From positions 14,788,573 through 14,852,572 of the forward strand of contig JABAKD010000027.1 of the NCBI GenBank assembly GCA_012845835.1: 64,000 bases of DNA, written 5' to 3'. Below are positions 1 to 10,240 of the stretch, piece after piece. A model generated the notes under the pieces. It worked only from the letters and a program-made list of their open reading frames with translations, ran no database searches and was not told the origin of the DNA. The DNA comes from Undaria pinnatifida (taxonomy: Eukaryota; Sar; Phaeophyceae; Laminariales; Alariaceae). The position numbers were made by a program, and so were the translations under genes. How positions within the stretch are numbered: the stretch's first letter is position 1; the number at the start of each line of letters is the position of its first letter.

Positions 1-207
1 TAGGGTTCATCAGCAATCCCATTGCTCGTTGATCTTTCATCGAGTGTCGCTAACTCACGCTCTCACGCTTTCCGCAAGTCAATTTGTGCACAAGAAAAAG
101 TTCCTACGACTAAATACGAGTATGCATGCGTTTGGGGGGACTCGAACTCACGAAACTGATCTACACCAGGCTCGAGGATAAACTGATACGGCACCGGGGC
201 GACCGAT
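1..207 (-). mobile_element. SINE-1 copy (tRNA-headed), cut by window edge
   Basis: Read on the minus strand, the element starts at about 207 with a tRNA-like head: a box A-like TGGCGTATCAGG-type segment and a box B-like GAGTTCGAGTCC. The body shared with the copies at 55112-55495 and 49440-49739 follows. The remaining 3' part lies outside the window. Non-coding retroposon; no protein expected. Confidence 0.6.
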
Positions 208-374
208 ACAGAACCCCTCGAGTCAAGACCCTTGCAAGGAAAAAAAAGGTTCACCCTGACCGCAGCATGTGGCCAAATACCCCCGTCGAACACGGGGAAA
301 AAAATAGCGCATTCTTTGGGATAAACTTCCAACTCGGTTTTCTCGAAAAGTAGCGGGGGGGGCACGCACACGGT

Positions 375-472
375 ACTCCTCAGCTCCAGAGTGACTGGAG
401 CCTGTCCTGTGACCACGGAATTGATTATGCGAGTTAATGCGAGAACAACAGCAACAACAGCAACAACAAACT
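375..472 (+). mobile_element. SINE-2 3' fragment with (AAC)n tail
   Basis: Carries the SINE-2 segment around CTCCAGAGTGACTGGAGCC and CTGTGACCACGGA, followed by GCGAGTTAATG and a tail of AAC/AGC triplets. It is the 3' end of the family seen in full at 6545-6810 and 16685-17100. 5'-truncated. Confidence 0.6.
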
Positions 473-1055
473 ACCACGAAAACGGCGTCGGTGGAGATCC
501 TTCCATACGTCTTGTCGGCGTTTTACGCCGCCCCCTTATTCGAGAAAACTAACTTTTTGTTCGTTGTGTATCCTCAGGCGGATTAAGGGGAAAAGAACAG
601 CTTGACGCCTTTACAACTGGAAACCCTTTTTGGGGACAATTTTACTTAAATTTAATATAGGGAAAGGTTTTAGTGCTCTAAAGTGGTTATAACTTGATTA
701 TGCGAATTAATGTGAGAACAACAGCAACAACAGCAACAACTACCACGAAAACGGCGTCGGTGGAGATCCTTCCATACACGTCTTGTCGGCGTTTTACGCC
801 ACCCCCGTAGTCGAGAAAACTATCTTTTCGCTCGTTGTGTATCCTCAGGCGGATAAAGGGAAAAGAACAGCTTAACGCTTTTACAACTGGAAACCCTTTT
901 CGGGAACAATTTTACTTGAATTTAATATAAGGAGAGGTTTTAGTGCTCTAAAGCGGTTATAACTTTACAACTGGAAACCCTTATGGGGACAATTTTACTT
1001 GAATTTAATATAGGGAGAGGTTTTAGTGCTTTAAAGGGGTTATAACTTATAACCC
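427..1055 (+). repeat. 267-bp tandem duplication containing MITE-A copies
   Basis: The segment running from the SINE-2 tail through ACGAAAACGGCGTCGG, the TTTTACGCC stretch and a MITE-A copy is repeated with an offset of about 267 bp (units near 427-690 and 694-960). A third, partial MITE-A follows to about 1052. The MITE-A copies are at about 609-686, 866-958 and 961-1052. No gene is seen here. Confidence 0.65.
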
Positions 1056-1139
1056 GTCATAACCCCGTTAAGAACTGTAAAATATATTTAACATCTCAAG
1101 CAATTTGTGCCCCAAAAGGTGGGGTGCACTTGTTGGTAA

Positions 1140-1600
1140 ATATCTCAGGGGACGGCAGTTTCAGCCCTTGACCGACGGACGGCAACGACCGACGGCAATT
1201 TTCCAATAATTTACCTTGACTGGCGCCAAAATTCTACTAGATTTTAGCGTCGGGAGATTGCACTTTTAGCCTTTGACCGACGGCAACTCTCCAATGATTT
1301 ACCTTGGCTCACGCCAAACTACTACCTGGTAGCTTTAGTGAAGAACGATCGGTTTGAACGTGGGATGTCTCTCCGCGCCATTGGCGGAACGGCCATGTTC
1401 CGGACGCGAGTAGGGGGTAGCCTGCCGGGGTCAGTGGTTGGCAACAACACCGTCTGTAGCGATTGGGGCACACATGCAACGAAATTAAAGCACTATCGGT
1501 ACCTGTTGAAGTGTGTGCTAGGCAAACGACCTAGAGCTACCCCTGACCGGTGGACGTTTTGCCTTCACTGACCGCCCCCTGACGTCTTTGGGGTCGAAGG
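1140..1600 (+). repeat. Dispersed repeat D, two local units
   Basis: Two related units (about 1150-1248 and 1258-1345) share GACCGACGGCAA, an ATTTACCTTG segment and a GCCAAA...TTTTAGCG end. A third copy lies at 34377-34560. Comparing the three copies shows the 9-mer TACCTGGTA/TACCAGGTA sitting as an extra 7 bp in two of them. The short open frames here look like chance. Confidence 0.55.
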
Positions 1601-1659
1601 GGATTAAGCCCACCGCATTCCTATGTATATTCATACTTTACGACAGGTGCCGTGTATCA

Positions 1660-1760
1660 GTTCAACGCAATCGCCTTCGCAATCCAGTGCTAGCCGGCGC
1701 ATCTTTCGGTTTCCGTCGCAACGGCAGCGCGAGCTGTCCCTTGGCCCTACCGACGGTCCC
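1660..1760 (+). repeat. Dispersed repeat E fragment
   Basis: Shares the segment CAATCCAGTGCTAGC...CGCATC...GCGCGAGCTGTCCC with longer copies at 33490-33670, 35530-35660, 36470-36600 and 41490-41640. No coding function is apparent. Confidence 0.5.
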
Positions 1761-2029
1761 CGTTACCACTACGAAAACCACCCAAGAAAGTTCGCCAAGG
1801 GATATGTCTTGTGTTAAAGTTGACCAAGGGACATGTCTTGTGTTGGGTGTTGTACTCGCACGGTATAATACTAGTGAAACATTGATGTACCACGCAGCTG
1901 GCAAAGTTGAGTTTCAACTAATCAATCGGTCGTACTCACAGCTTACGTTTTTCAAATGAAAAAAAAAACTGATTAAAGACTAGACGGGAAGAGATCGGTC
2001 TCTTTGAGGACGTTAAGGCGCCTTTCGGC

Positions 2030-2122
2030 GTAACCCCCTTTAGAGCCCCAAAATTCTTCCCTATACTAACTTCAAGTATATTTGTCCCCAAAACGGGCTT
2101 TCTGGTGTAAAGGTGTTAATGG
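2030..2122 (-). mobile_element. MITE-A copy
   Basis: About 90 bp. In this orientation it runs from TAACCCCCTTTAGAG to GTAAAGGTGTTAA. The family has imperfect 12-bp inverted ends of the type TTAACSCCTTTA and a conserved interior (TACAACTGGAAACCC, GGGGACAA, TATAGGGAGGGG). Non-autonomous and non-coding. Confidence 0.6.
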
Positions 2123-2249
2123 TGGTATAGCTATCGCTAGGAACTCGTGCAGCAGGATACGTGTAACTGCCGTGAACTTCTGTGCCTTGTTGGTTGGCGG
2201 CGGCGGACAATAATCCGGCTTCATGGATCTCCAAAGGGTTATATTCCAA

Positions 2250-2512
2250 AAATACAATTACACTCCAGCTGTGATACCGAATATTTCAATGGAATATTTC
2301 GTCGAAACTCATCTTTGCAAGCTGCGTGTGATACTCCTATCGCGCGTATCACTGGGTGCGTGTCCTCATTAAATATATAGGTCGGCGACTCCCCTTGGAA
2401 CTACAGTGTAGCTGGTACCACGGTCAACAGGGTGATGTTAATGAATCTGCGCACGGAAACTGTAAAACCCGTTCTTGAGGGGGACAAAATCTCACGGCTG
2501 TGGAAGGGATGG
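2250..2512 (+). repeat. Dispersed repeat R1 copy
   Basis: Contains the R1 hallmarks in order: CAGCTGTGA, TTTCGTCGAAACTCATC, TTTGCAAGCTG, TAGGTCGGCGACTCCCC, GGTCAACAGGGTGATG and ACGGCTGTGGAAGG. R1 occurs at least nine times in the window on both strands, so it is a mobile or formerly mobile family of unknown class. Confidence 0.65.
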
Positions 2513-3540
2513 TTATATTTGAAAAATTGAAAAAAATACACTTCAGCTGTGAGATCTTTATATATATAAAATACCTGGTAATATATACAACCGGTATCAA
2601 ACACAACCACAGCGACAAAAACAGCGACAAAAACAAACCCTACCGGACCCACGCAGCGAAACACACGCATACTATATCATTTATACCTTAACATAGCACA
2701 CCTGAGCAGGGCGGATGCCGACATCATCGTATGCATCAGTGACAATATTACCAGGTATATCAGTGGACACTCATACGTGAGTGTGGACTCAGACAACGCA
2801 GCTACCGCTAACCCATCAAACCCATCAAAAACGAGAGTGGTGAAGGATAGTAAAAGCGCAAGGAGTACAAAAAAGGAGCGCAACTATCACCACGCTACCC
2901 TACGTGATCGTACAGCTACTGGCGTTAGAGTTCTGGTTCGGACACACCCCCTACCCTCTTCCTCATCGGCTCAGGCTCGCTTTGTGCGGCCAATGCTGTC
3001 ATCTTCAAGAAGCGTTAAACATTTCTTCCCTCCCGAAAGGGTTTATTGGTTAATGGACAACATTACAGTATTAATGGACGACATTACAGATGACACCACC
3101 TGCAGAGATCAAAATGTTGATGAAAAATTATTCCCTATCAAACTCCGCGGAACATCCGGTAGATACAGTCGTGGTCGCTCATTGGTGCGATGCCTCGGCA
3201 GAGGACGACAACCGCACTAAAGTGGGACCGCGCAATATCCCGGAACGGTGCAGTACGCTACTAATAGCACTACATAGGACGAGAAATGTAGTGATCAGCC
3301 ACTATCACCGCACTAAACCGGGGGATCACACTAAAGCGTACCGCACTACTGCTGTAGCATGTGACCACGACTCTGTACACCTGTTATCAGAGTCAGTATT
3401 AACCCTTTCGAAAAAATAAAAAACACAAACGACACACCTTAGCTGGGAGAAAAATAAAATATTGTCGAAACTAGTCTTTGCACGCTGCGTGTGATATTTC
3501 CACCGCGCGTGCCACGTGGTGAGAATATTGTCGTTTTGTT
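2513..3540. other. No assignable gene; one unexplained open frame
   Basis: A 147-codon open frame runs on the + strand at 2777-3220. It is rich in Ser, Thr and Arg, has no recognisable domain, and has no splice or neighbour support, so I do not call it a gene. A repeat G fragment lies near 3460-3510. Otherwise nothing clear. Confidence 0.3.
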
Positions 3541-3790
3541 ATTCCTTTCATCGTCACGTTTACTCTCCAGCTCAACTCGTACTTCGAAGTATCATATAAA
3601 TAACAGCCTTTACCCCCTCGCTCAGCGAGCTTCTGGACAACGTCATGGTCATGGTCACAGGTGTCTTCCCTTCCCCCCCGGCACGTGCATTCATTATTAT
3701 CGCGCACAGGGTTCGGCATTCCCACTTTTCACCTCTCCATGCTCGTCGATTTTCATCGAATTTTGTACACATACCCTCGTGAAAGATAAT
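3540..3790 (-). mobile_element. SINE-1 3' part (5'-truncated)
   Basis: On the minus strand it carries the SINE-1 tail: the CGACGAG/CATGGAG body end, the accession of GACACCTGTGACCA and the CCAGAAGCTCG block. The tRNA head is absent. Related tails lie at 4746-4902, 39065-39203 and 54300-54510. Confidence 0.5.
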
Positions 3791-4139
3791 GCACGCCGGT
3801 GACTCCCCGGCCAGGCCCAGGTGAACGGTGCGATTGTACAAATATGTAGACACGCAATAATTCCGCGAACGGCTCCTATATTTGGGAGTGCTTCATCGCG
3901 GCAACATGACCAACACAGCATCGATCGCACGACGCAACGCGGTCTCCTAGGATAGCGGATGGTGCTTTTCATGTCGGTCTCCAACGCAAGGACTTACCAG
4001 GTACCAGGTATACGACAAGAGCATACATAGCGTGAACTACCGAAAGCTGCAGGGTCTCACACGACGTGCGGTAACACCGCACTTCTCATTCGTTTCACGG
4101 GTGATGCATGGTCCCCAAAACAGGATTTAACGCTTAATG

Positions 4140-4330
4140 CCATACCAATGTACAGCAGTAGAGGTCCGTATACGGTGCCGGTTGCCCTGTATAGTGCCGG
4201 CTGCCGGCAATAGTGCCTAGTAAATCGCTTTGTACAGTTGGGAACAACCAGTATGCGGAATAGTGCCGGTTGACGCTATAGTGCTGTTGTTTCCCTCTAT
4301 AGTGCACATACTAGCATTATGCAGGTACCA
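4140..4330. repeat. TATAGTGCCGG repeat block
   Basis: Several TATAGTGCCGG-like motifs in both orientations surround a segment (AAATCGCTTTG...GGGAACAACCA) that recurs inverted at 40385-40570. This suggests an old inverted-repeat element. No coding potential. Confidence 0.45.
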
Positions 4331-4630
4331 CTACTACTACCTGTACTCGAAGTATAAATATTAGTATTATACCGAAGTAGTACGAAATGATACCGGTAGG
4401 AAGGATCACGGCAAAGTGAAGTTTTCTGGCAGATGACGAACTCTCCATATAACACAAAATGCCCCCCGAGGAATCCAGCCCCTCACCGGAAAATGACAGG
4501 TTTGACTTTCATTCTGGCTCCTGGGGGGCAATTGCAGTGGGGAAAGTGTGGTGTCATGTTCTCTTCTCGTCGTGTACCCCTCAAGTAACCAACCGTGAAA
4601 TAACTATTACGGAGTATTATAACAACAAAA

Positions 4631-5045
4631 ATACTCTCCTCCAGCTGTGAGATCGAAGATTTCGTCGAAACTCATATTTGTAAGCTGTGTGCGGTACGAG
4701 TACTCCGATCGCGCGTACTACTGGATGTGTATCCTCCTTAAGGATTTATTTTTCTTCTTTCTCTTCATACACATCTACTTTCCAGCTTCTGGACAAGCCG
4801 TGGTCACAGGTGTCGTCCCTTCTGCCCCCCGGTTCTTGCCTTCAATTTTTACCGCGCATAGGATTCAGCAATCCCACTGCTCGTTGATTTTTCATCGAGT
4901 GTAGGATATAGGTCGGCGACTCCCCTTAGAACTACAGTGTAGCTGGTACCAGGGTCAACAGGGTTTGCTGATCAATCTGCGCGCGGAAACTATAAAACAC
5001 GTTTTTGAGGGGGGCAAAATCTGACAGCTGTGGAATGCACCAGTT
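4631..5045 (+). repeat. R1 copy interrupted by a SINE-1 insertion
   Basis: R1 sequence is continuous from 4631 to 4745 and resumes at 4903. The break is filled by a SINE-1 3' part. The pentamer AGGAT flanks the insert on both sides (4741-4745 and 4903-4907), as a target-site duplication would. Confidence 0.65.
4746..4902 (-). mobile_element. SINE-1, 5'-truncated, nested in R1
   Basis: Contains CTTCTGGACAAGCCGTGGTC, the CCCCCCGGTTCTTGCC stretch and the CATCGAGTG end of SINE-1, bounded by AGGAT direct repeats. Lacks the tRNA head. This shows SINE-1 moved after R1 had spread. Confidence 0.6.
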
Positions 5046-5778
5046 TATTAGGAATACCCTGTAGCTGCTTAGTATTAGTATTACCGCTGAGGGGAGGGGA
5101 GACAGGTCGCATAAACGATTAGAAGCGTACCGCTTGCGTGGTGCTAGTAGGTGATGGTGGAGGCGGCCGGGAAGGGCGGTGGGGGTCAATTGAAACTCGA
5201 CGACCATATAAACAAACTGGAGCTACTGCAAGGGGGGCTCGAAAGGTGCATCGATTAGACCACCTGTCGGGTAGTGTTTAAACTCTAGCGGATTATTATG
5301 TGTTAAGGTCGTTGACGTTCATCTCACAGTACCATAGAACACGCAAGACAGCAAGCACCCCCCTCGGCGGAACACAAGTATTTACTACAGCAGACCTCAG
5401 ACGTCACAGCCGAGCATACTCCCCAAAACACCAAACAAAACTCCAGCCCAACTAGGCGGTTGCAAGCGCTCAAAGCATGCCTCACCGCCTGGCGCTGTCT
5501 AAGGCCAGAGAGCTGGGGCTATGACATCGTTCGTCGCGCGCATGATCCTGCCCCAGCCTGCATGGGCTTGCGATGTTCAAGACACAGCATTGTGGTTTAT
5601 TTCTCGACGACTTCAGAGGACAAACGCCGAGCGACGCGTCAATAAAAATATATCCAAGACAACTTCCCAAAGCCTCCATTTCCGTTGTGCGCGCCCTCCT
5701 GATTGGGGAGAAAACTAGTCCAGAAAAACATCCAGTGGGTGTGCTATCTAGCGTGATATAGATACTATAAAATTAAAA
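5046..5778. other. Unique stretch, nothing assignable
   Basis: No repeat family or exon with splice signals recognised. Short open frames on both strands (for example 5460-5645 and 5482-5679) overlap each other and have no recognisable domain. Confidence 0.3.
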
Positions 5779-6090
5779 ATACGATCCAGCTGTGAGATCG
5801 AAGATTTCGTCGAAACTCGCCTTTGCAAGCTGTGCGTGATACTCCGATCGCGCGTATTACTGGGGGTGTGTCTCCTCATTAAGGATATAGGTCGGCGACT
5901 CCCCTCGGAACTACAGTGTAGCTTGTACCAGGGCCAACAGGGTGATGTTCATCAGTCTGTGCGCGGAAACTACAAAACCCGTTTTTGAGGGGGACAAGAT
6001 CTGACAGCTGTGGAAGGAAATGCATCAGTTTATCAAGTGTATCCCGTAAGTCGTATAACCGGTGAGGGGAGGGCGGGAGGGCGGAGATCT
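5779..6090 (+). repeat. R1 copy
   Basis: Near-full R1 with all hallmark blocks and the downstream extension (AAATGCATCAGTTTATCAAG, ACCGGTGAGGGGAGGGCGG) also seen at 27229 and 47815. The extension shows that R1 is longer than the CAGCTGT-bounded core. Confidence 0.65.
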
Positions 6091-6237
6091 TAAGGGCGTG
6101 GGGGCCGGGGTTTGAACAAGAGGGAGCGCGGGGGGGGGGGTTATATATATCATACGTGAGCCAAAATATATATAATCCAACAGATGTCTGTTTTTGTCCC
6201 CCTTAAATAAGTTTCCGTGCACAGAACAAGGCTGAAC

Positions 6238-6390
6238 GCCTTCGTCCTGTTGGCCCAGGCATCAGCAGGGGAGTCACCGACCTGTATCCTTCACGAGGGT
6301 AATTAATACACAGCACGTAACACGCGCGATCGAAGTATCACTGATCACACGCAGCTTGCAAAGCTGAGTCATAATCAATTTTTTTTTTGG
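6238..6390 (-). repeat. R1 fragment, reverse orientation
   Basis: Reads GAGTCACCGACCTGTATCC, CGCGCGATCGAAGTATCAC and AGCTTGCAAAGCTGAG, the reverse complement of the R1 middle. Diverged. Confidence 0.5.
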
Positions 6391-6544
6391 TCGATCGGAC
6401 ACTGACGAGCATTTTTTCATTACTTTTAATACAAATCTAGAACGGGGTGACCAAAAGGCACACGGAGTTACAGGCCTTCATGCGCTCATTCATTGACTGC
6501 CTGTACTGTGACCATGGGGGTGGAATGTGGTAGTCTTCCTTGGG

Positions 6545-6810
6545 TGGCAATCGGAATAGTTGGTTTCTCCAGGCGTGAGTAGTGAGACGTATGCACCGGC
6601 CTGGACCTGGCACATCGTAGACTGACTCCCGATTTCACTTTTATATGTTTCTGGTGGAGGCATGAATTGCGTCAGCTGTGATATATGCGTGTACCACCTT
6701 GGGTTGTGTGTGTTTTCCCTGGGGTATTCCTCAGCTCCAGAGTGACTGGAGCCTGTCCTGTGACCACGGACTTGATTATGCGAGTTAATGTGAGAACAAC
6801 AACAATGGCG
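6545..6810 (+). mobile_element. SINE-2 copy
   Basis: Blocks in order: GTGAGTAGTGAGACGTATGC, a CCTGGCACATCG segment, TATATGTTTCTGGTGGAGGC, GATATATGCGTGTACCACC, CTCCAGAGTGACTGGAGCC, CTGTGACCACGGACTTGA, and an AAC-rich tail. The layout and simple-repeat tail fit a SINE. Its 5' part has a weak box A-like TGGCAAxCGG and no clear box B. Confidence 0.55.
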
Positions 6811-7185
6811 GATGAGTTAACGCGAGAACAAAAACAAAAAAAAAACGCGTATTTACTCTGTGCTACTTTCGTATTCCATGTCCGCAGAGATGCTTTAGCA
6901 GCCATTTTTGTGACCACGAGCCAGATCTCACGTAAATGAGCGAATGTGGGAACATCATCATCACCATCATCAGGAAAACAGACAATAAAACTTACGTACA
7001 AGTACGGAGGTGGTATGATACAGGAAGGGGGCAAGCTGGTATCCCCACCATGGTATCGTATCTATAAAACGCAGAACCGGAGGCGGGGAAAATACAGGAG
7101 GTGTTTTCGCCTCGGGATGATATGGTTGGGTGTGCTGCTCCCTTTCAAACCGTCCTTTCTACCTATTAATACGAGGTGTTGTTGT

Positions 7186-7250
7186 TCTCACATTAACTCG
7201 CATAGTCAAGTCCTTGGTCACAGGACAGGCTCCAGTCACTCTGGAGCTGA
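7186..7250 (-). mobile_element. SINE-2 tail fragment
   Basis: GTTGTTGTTCTCACATTAAC followed by the reverse of the CTGTGACCAAGG and CTCCAGAGTGACTGGAGCC blocks. Only the 3' end of the family is present. Confidence 0.5.
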
Positions 7251-7339
7251 AAAGTATCGGCATCCAGCGCACCCCATCTAGGTTGCGCCGATTGTTCAAG
7301 TACAAGCTCAGTGGTCAACAGGTACGAGACAGAGAACAG

Positions 7340-7570
7340 ATCATGATCTGTCAATAGATCACCTAGTGTAGATCCTGTCTGCCGTTATGATAAGTCGTGC
7401 AGGATCTGCACATAAAGTACAGATCCCACCCTGAAAATATTAGCTAAATGATGCAGATCGTACTGCTCCCACCCGGCACCAAGAGCTAGACCACACAGAT
7501 CTTCCTGAAAGATCTACATCATCAAGTGGGGACAGATCATCTGTCTGACGTGTGTAAGGTACGAGACAGA
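7340..7570 (-). repeat. GATC-rich repeat J
   Basis: Dense in AGATC/GATCT (more than ten). It shares the block ATGCAGATCGTACTGCTCCC in inverted orientation with 54725-54975, where GGGAGCCGTACGATCTGCAT appears. A dispersed repeat rather than a gene. Confidence 0.45.
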
Positions 7571-8194
7571 GGACAGAGGGCTAGGGTACGAGTGGGGACC
7601 GAAACAAACGCAAGCGCGCCCAAGCAAGCGCTAGCCAAGACCACCTGAAAGACACAAAATAAAACATGCAGCACACAATATGCAACATGCAGCACCCACC
7701 AGCCCAACGCCCGACACCCCAACGCACAAAGACACGCCGCGCTGCCCTCGCTGGTCTCTATTGGCAGTCTCCGGCGTCTGGTGCTATGGGATAACACAAC
7801 AGTTTAAAGAGCTAAAAAAAAAGTCACCACATTTTCTGCACCAAAACAACCAAAAACAAGCTCAACACCAACAAAAGTCAGAAAACGGAGCAACAGGGAA
7901 CAAACAGGTTAAGACACCGGGCCGGGGTACGTACGCAGTTTACGTACGTACGTAGGTATCCAAAACACACAAAAAAGTTGACAATATTTAGAAAGCAAGA
8001 GCAAGGCACAACAAGAAAAACAAAAAAACGACCTGCCGCGGACCTAACGGGCTCCGAGAGGTACGACGGTATGCTGTGAGCAACAAAAAAATTCTTGATG
8101 GCATGGAGCCCATTCTCGTATCATAGAATCAATATTTTAGCAAGGAAGACAGCTAGGTACAAGAAGCAAGAAAAAAAACGACCTGCCGCGGACC
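7571..8194. other. No gene recognised
   Basis: A-rich, AACAA-rich sequence with no splice-supported exon. The frame at 7680-7955 has no identifiable domain. Confidence 0.3.
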
Positions 8195-8345
8195 TGTTGT
8201 TGTTGTTCTCACATTTAACTCGCATAATCAAGTCCGTGGTCACAGGACAGGCTCCGGTCACTCTGGAGCTGAGGAATACCCAGGGAAAAACACAAACACC
8301 CAAAGTGGCACCTGTACACCATATATCACACCTAACACAACAGGC
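8195..8345 (-). mobile_element. SINE-2 3' part
   Basis: Starts (read reversed) with the triplet tail and carries the GTCCGTGGTCACAGGACAGG and CTCCGGTCACTCTGGAGCTG blocks, ending in the region that reads CCATATATCACA. The 178-codon frame crossing it on the minus strand is a by-product of the repeat. Confidence 0.5.
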
Positions 8346-10160
8346 GCCGAGAGGTACGCTGTGAGAAAGAAAAAAAAAAAAAAAACATACCTGGTACATT
8401 TTTTCACTTGCATTTTTTCTTGCTGCCATGAAGCTTATACTGGTAGCATCAGACCGCGTAAAGAAATCAAAATAGTACCAATACGCTGCAGGTTGCAGTA
8501 CACGTACCACACTGTTCGAAAAAATGGAGCGTGTTTGAGCTTTGGGGCGTACATCCAAACCCACTCTATATATTAACGCACAAACAATAAAAAAAGTAGT
8601 ACATTCTTCCCCGCCACCTCCCCCTCTACCCCCCCGTTCCTTATCCTGTATGTTCAATATTTTCTTTCCATTTCTTTCTTTCGTTTTGTTTTCCTTCTTC
8701 GTTCCTTACTATTATATTGTCTTCCTTGCTCGTAGTCTGGTGTGACGGCTTGTTGCTCATGTTCCGCGCCCGCATTCCTTGCGTTCGGCATCGCATGGAA
8801 AAATCACCCGTACTTACAATACGTACCTCTGTATTGCAGTTTTGTCACCACAGAGCTCGTCCCTATAGGATGAGGCTAGTTGTGCTGGGTGTGTCATAGA
8901 TAGGTGGGCAAGTCAGTTTACATGTACACCCACAACACACACTTTTTTCTCCTCGGTTTTGTATGTATATACAATACTTGTACATTGTTTCAGTTTGATT
9001 TCCATTTTCCATGGCATGCGGTGCAGTCGATTTCAGTCGCGAGTCTTGAAAGGTGACCAGGTACGTACCCGTTTGATACGCTGGTACGCTGACTTGCGAT
9101 GTCGCGCTCATCTTGTTTTTGGCGGATGTCCGACTTGCTTCAGCTTGAATGATATACACGGTACATACATACCATGTTTGCATTTTTTGCTATTGTTGTT
9201 GTTGTTGTTGTTGTTGTTCTCACATTAACTCGCATAATCAAGTCTGTATAATATACCAGGTAAAGTATGTACGACCTGCTTCCTTTCTCCTGGGGTATTC
9301 TTCCACTCCAGAGTGGTTCACGGAGTGGTTCACGAAGTGGTTCGAGCCTGTCCTGTGACTACTGTCAGAGACTTGATCATGCAACAACACACAAAGTAAA
9401 GGAAACCCACCAAGAAAAGTTACAACGATAGGCAGGCTCATATTTACAGGAGTCAAGACCGAATCCGGCAGTACCTATCCCGTGTTGCTCTACTTGCTAC
9501 ATGCCCAAGGTAGATGCTACCAGGTACAAAACAAATAGTTCAGGCCCAGAGCCCACACAAAGCTGGTAGTTCAGTGCCGGGGGAAGCGCAATCTGCGGTC
9601 TCCTGCGAGGTTCCAGGCCCCGTGACAGTTAAAGACGTGGGGAGAGAGAGGACAGGGAAACAATTGGACATTGGACCGGCACGGGAAACGGGTTCCAACC
9701 AACAACGCAATGTACAGTTCGGTACCCGATTTAAGAGCCTGCGGGAACATGCAAGTGTTACCGCTCTTATATCCGGTGCCGCCCTTGTTGTTGTTGTTGT
9801 TGTCTCAAATTAACACTCTTATGTCCGTACCGCGCATATTCAAGACTGGGTGTCATCTTTGCCACAAAACGTCAGAAGCCGATTTGACCGGGTTTTTTTG
9901 TGGCGGAGCTACTACTTAAAAATAGCGTGGGATAAGGTTTGGGGTAGTAAAAGGGCACCAGGTATAAATACCTCCGTTTCCTCCTATTATGGTCTAAACC
10001 CATTTCCAACTCCTACAATATTCTATACAAATTCTAAGTGTTTTTTCCCCATGTCGGGAGTCCGATGCTAAAAGGGTTAAAAAAGGGTACCTCGCTATGT
10101 AATCCGTTTGCTTCAGCGGGATCACAGCATCGCCACAGAAAGCAGCCTGAGCCATTGGTA
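8346..10160. other. Repeat-poor stretch without a supported gene
   Basis: Includes a SINE-2 tail at 9190-9245 and a TTG-rich tract at 9787-9805. The 99-codon + strand frame at 9514-9813 ends in poly-Val encoded by that TTG tract and has no recognised domain. Three TACC(A/T)GGTA motifs fall here (8388, 9254, 9518). Confidence 0.3.
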
Positions 10161-10162
10161 GG

Positions 10163-10240
10163 GCGTGTGTCCGAGCGGTGAGTTGTGACGGAAGGGACTT
10201 TAGCACCCGCGCGGGACATGGTACTAGAACCACCGCACGC
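10163..10240 (+). tRNA. Degenerate tRNA-Leu(UAG)-like sequence
   Basis: GCGTGTG at 10163-10169 pairs over seven positions (one G-U) with CGCACGC at 10234-10240. A box A-like CCGAGCGG follows at once, and TTTAG is placed as an anticodon loop with TAG at 10201-10203, flanked by GGG/CCC. The T-arm is poor: the sequence reads GGTACTAGAACC where GGTTCGAAYCC is expected, so a working tRNA is doubtful. It may be a pseudogene or a SINE head. No second copy was noticed in the window. Confidence 0.35.

Noticed and set aside
2777-3220. 147-codon frame as a gene
   Set aside because: No domain, splice site, homologous copy or compositional support; could be chance in GC-balanced DNA.
8121-8657. 178-codon minus-strand frame
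   Set aside because: Covers a SINE-2 copy and a homopolymer; no domain.
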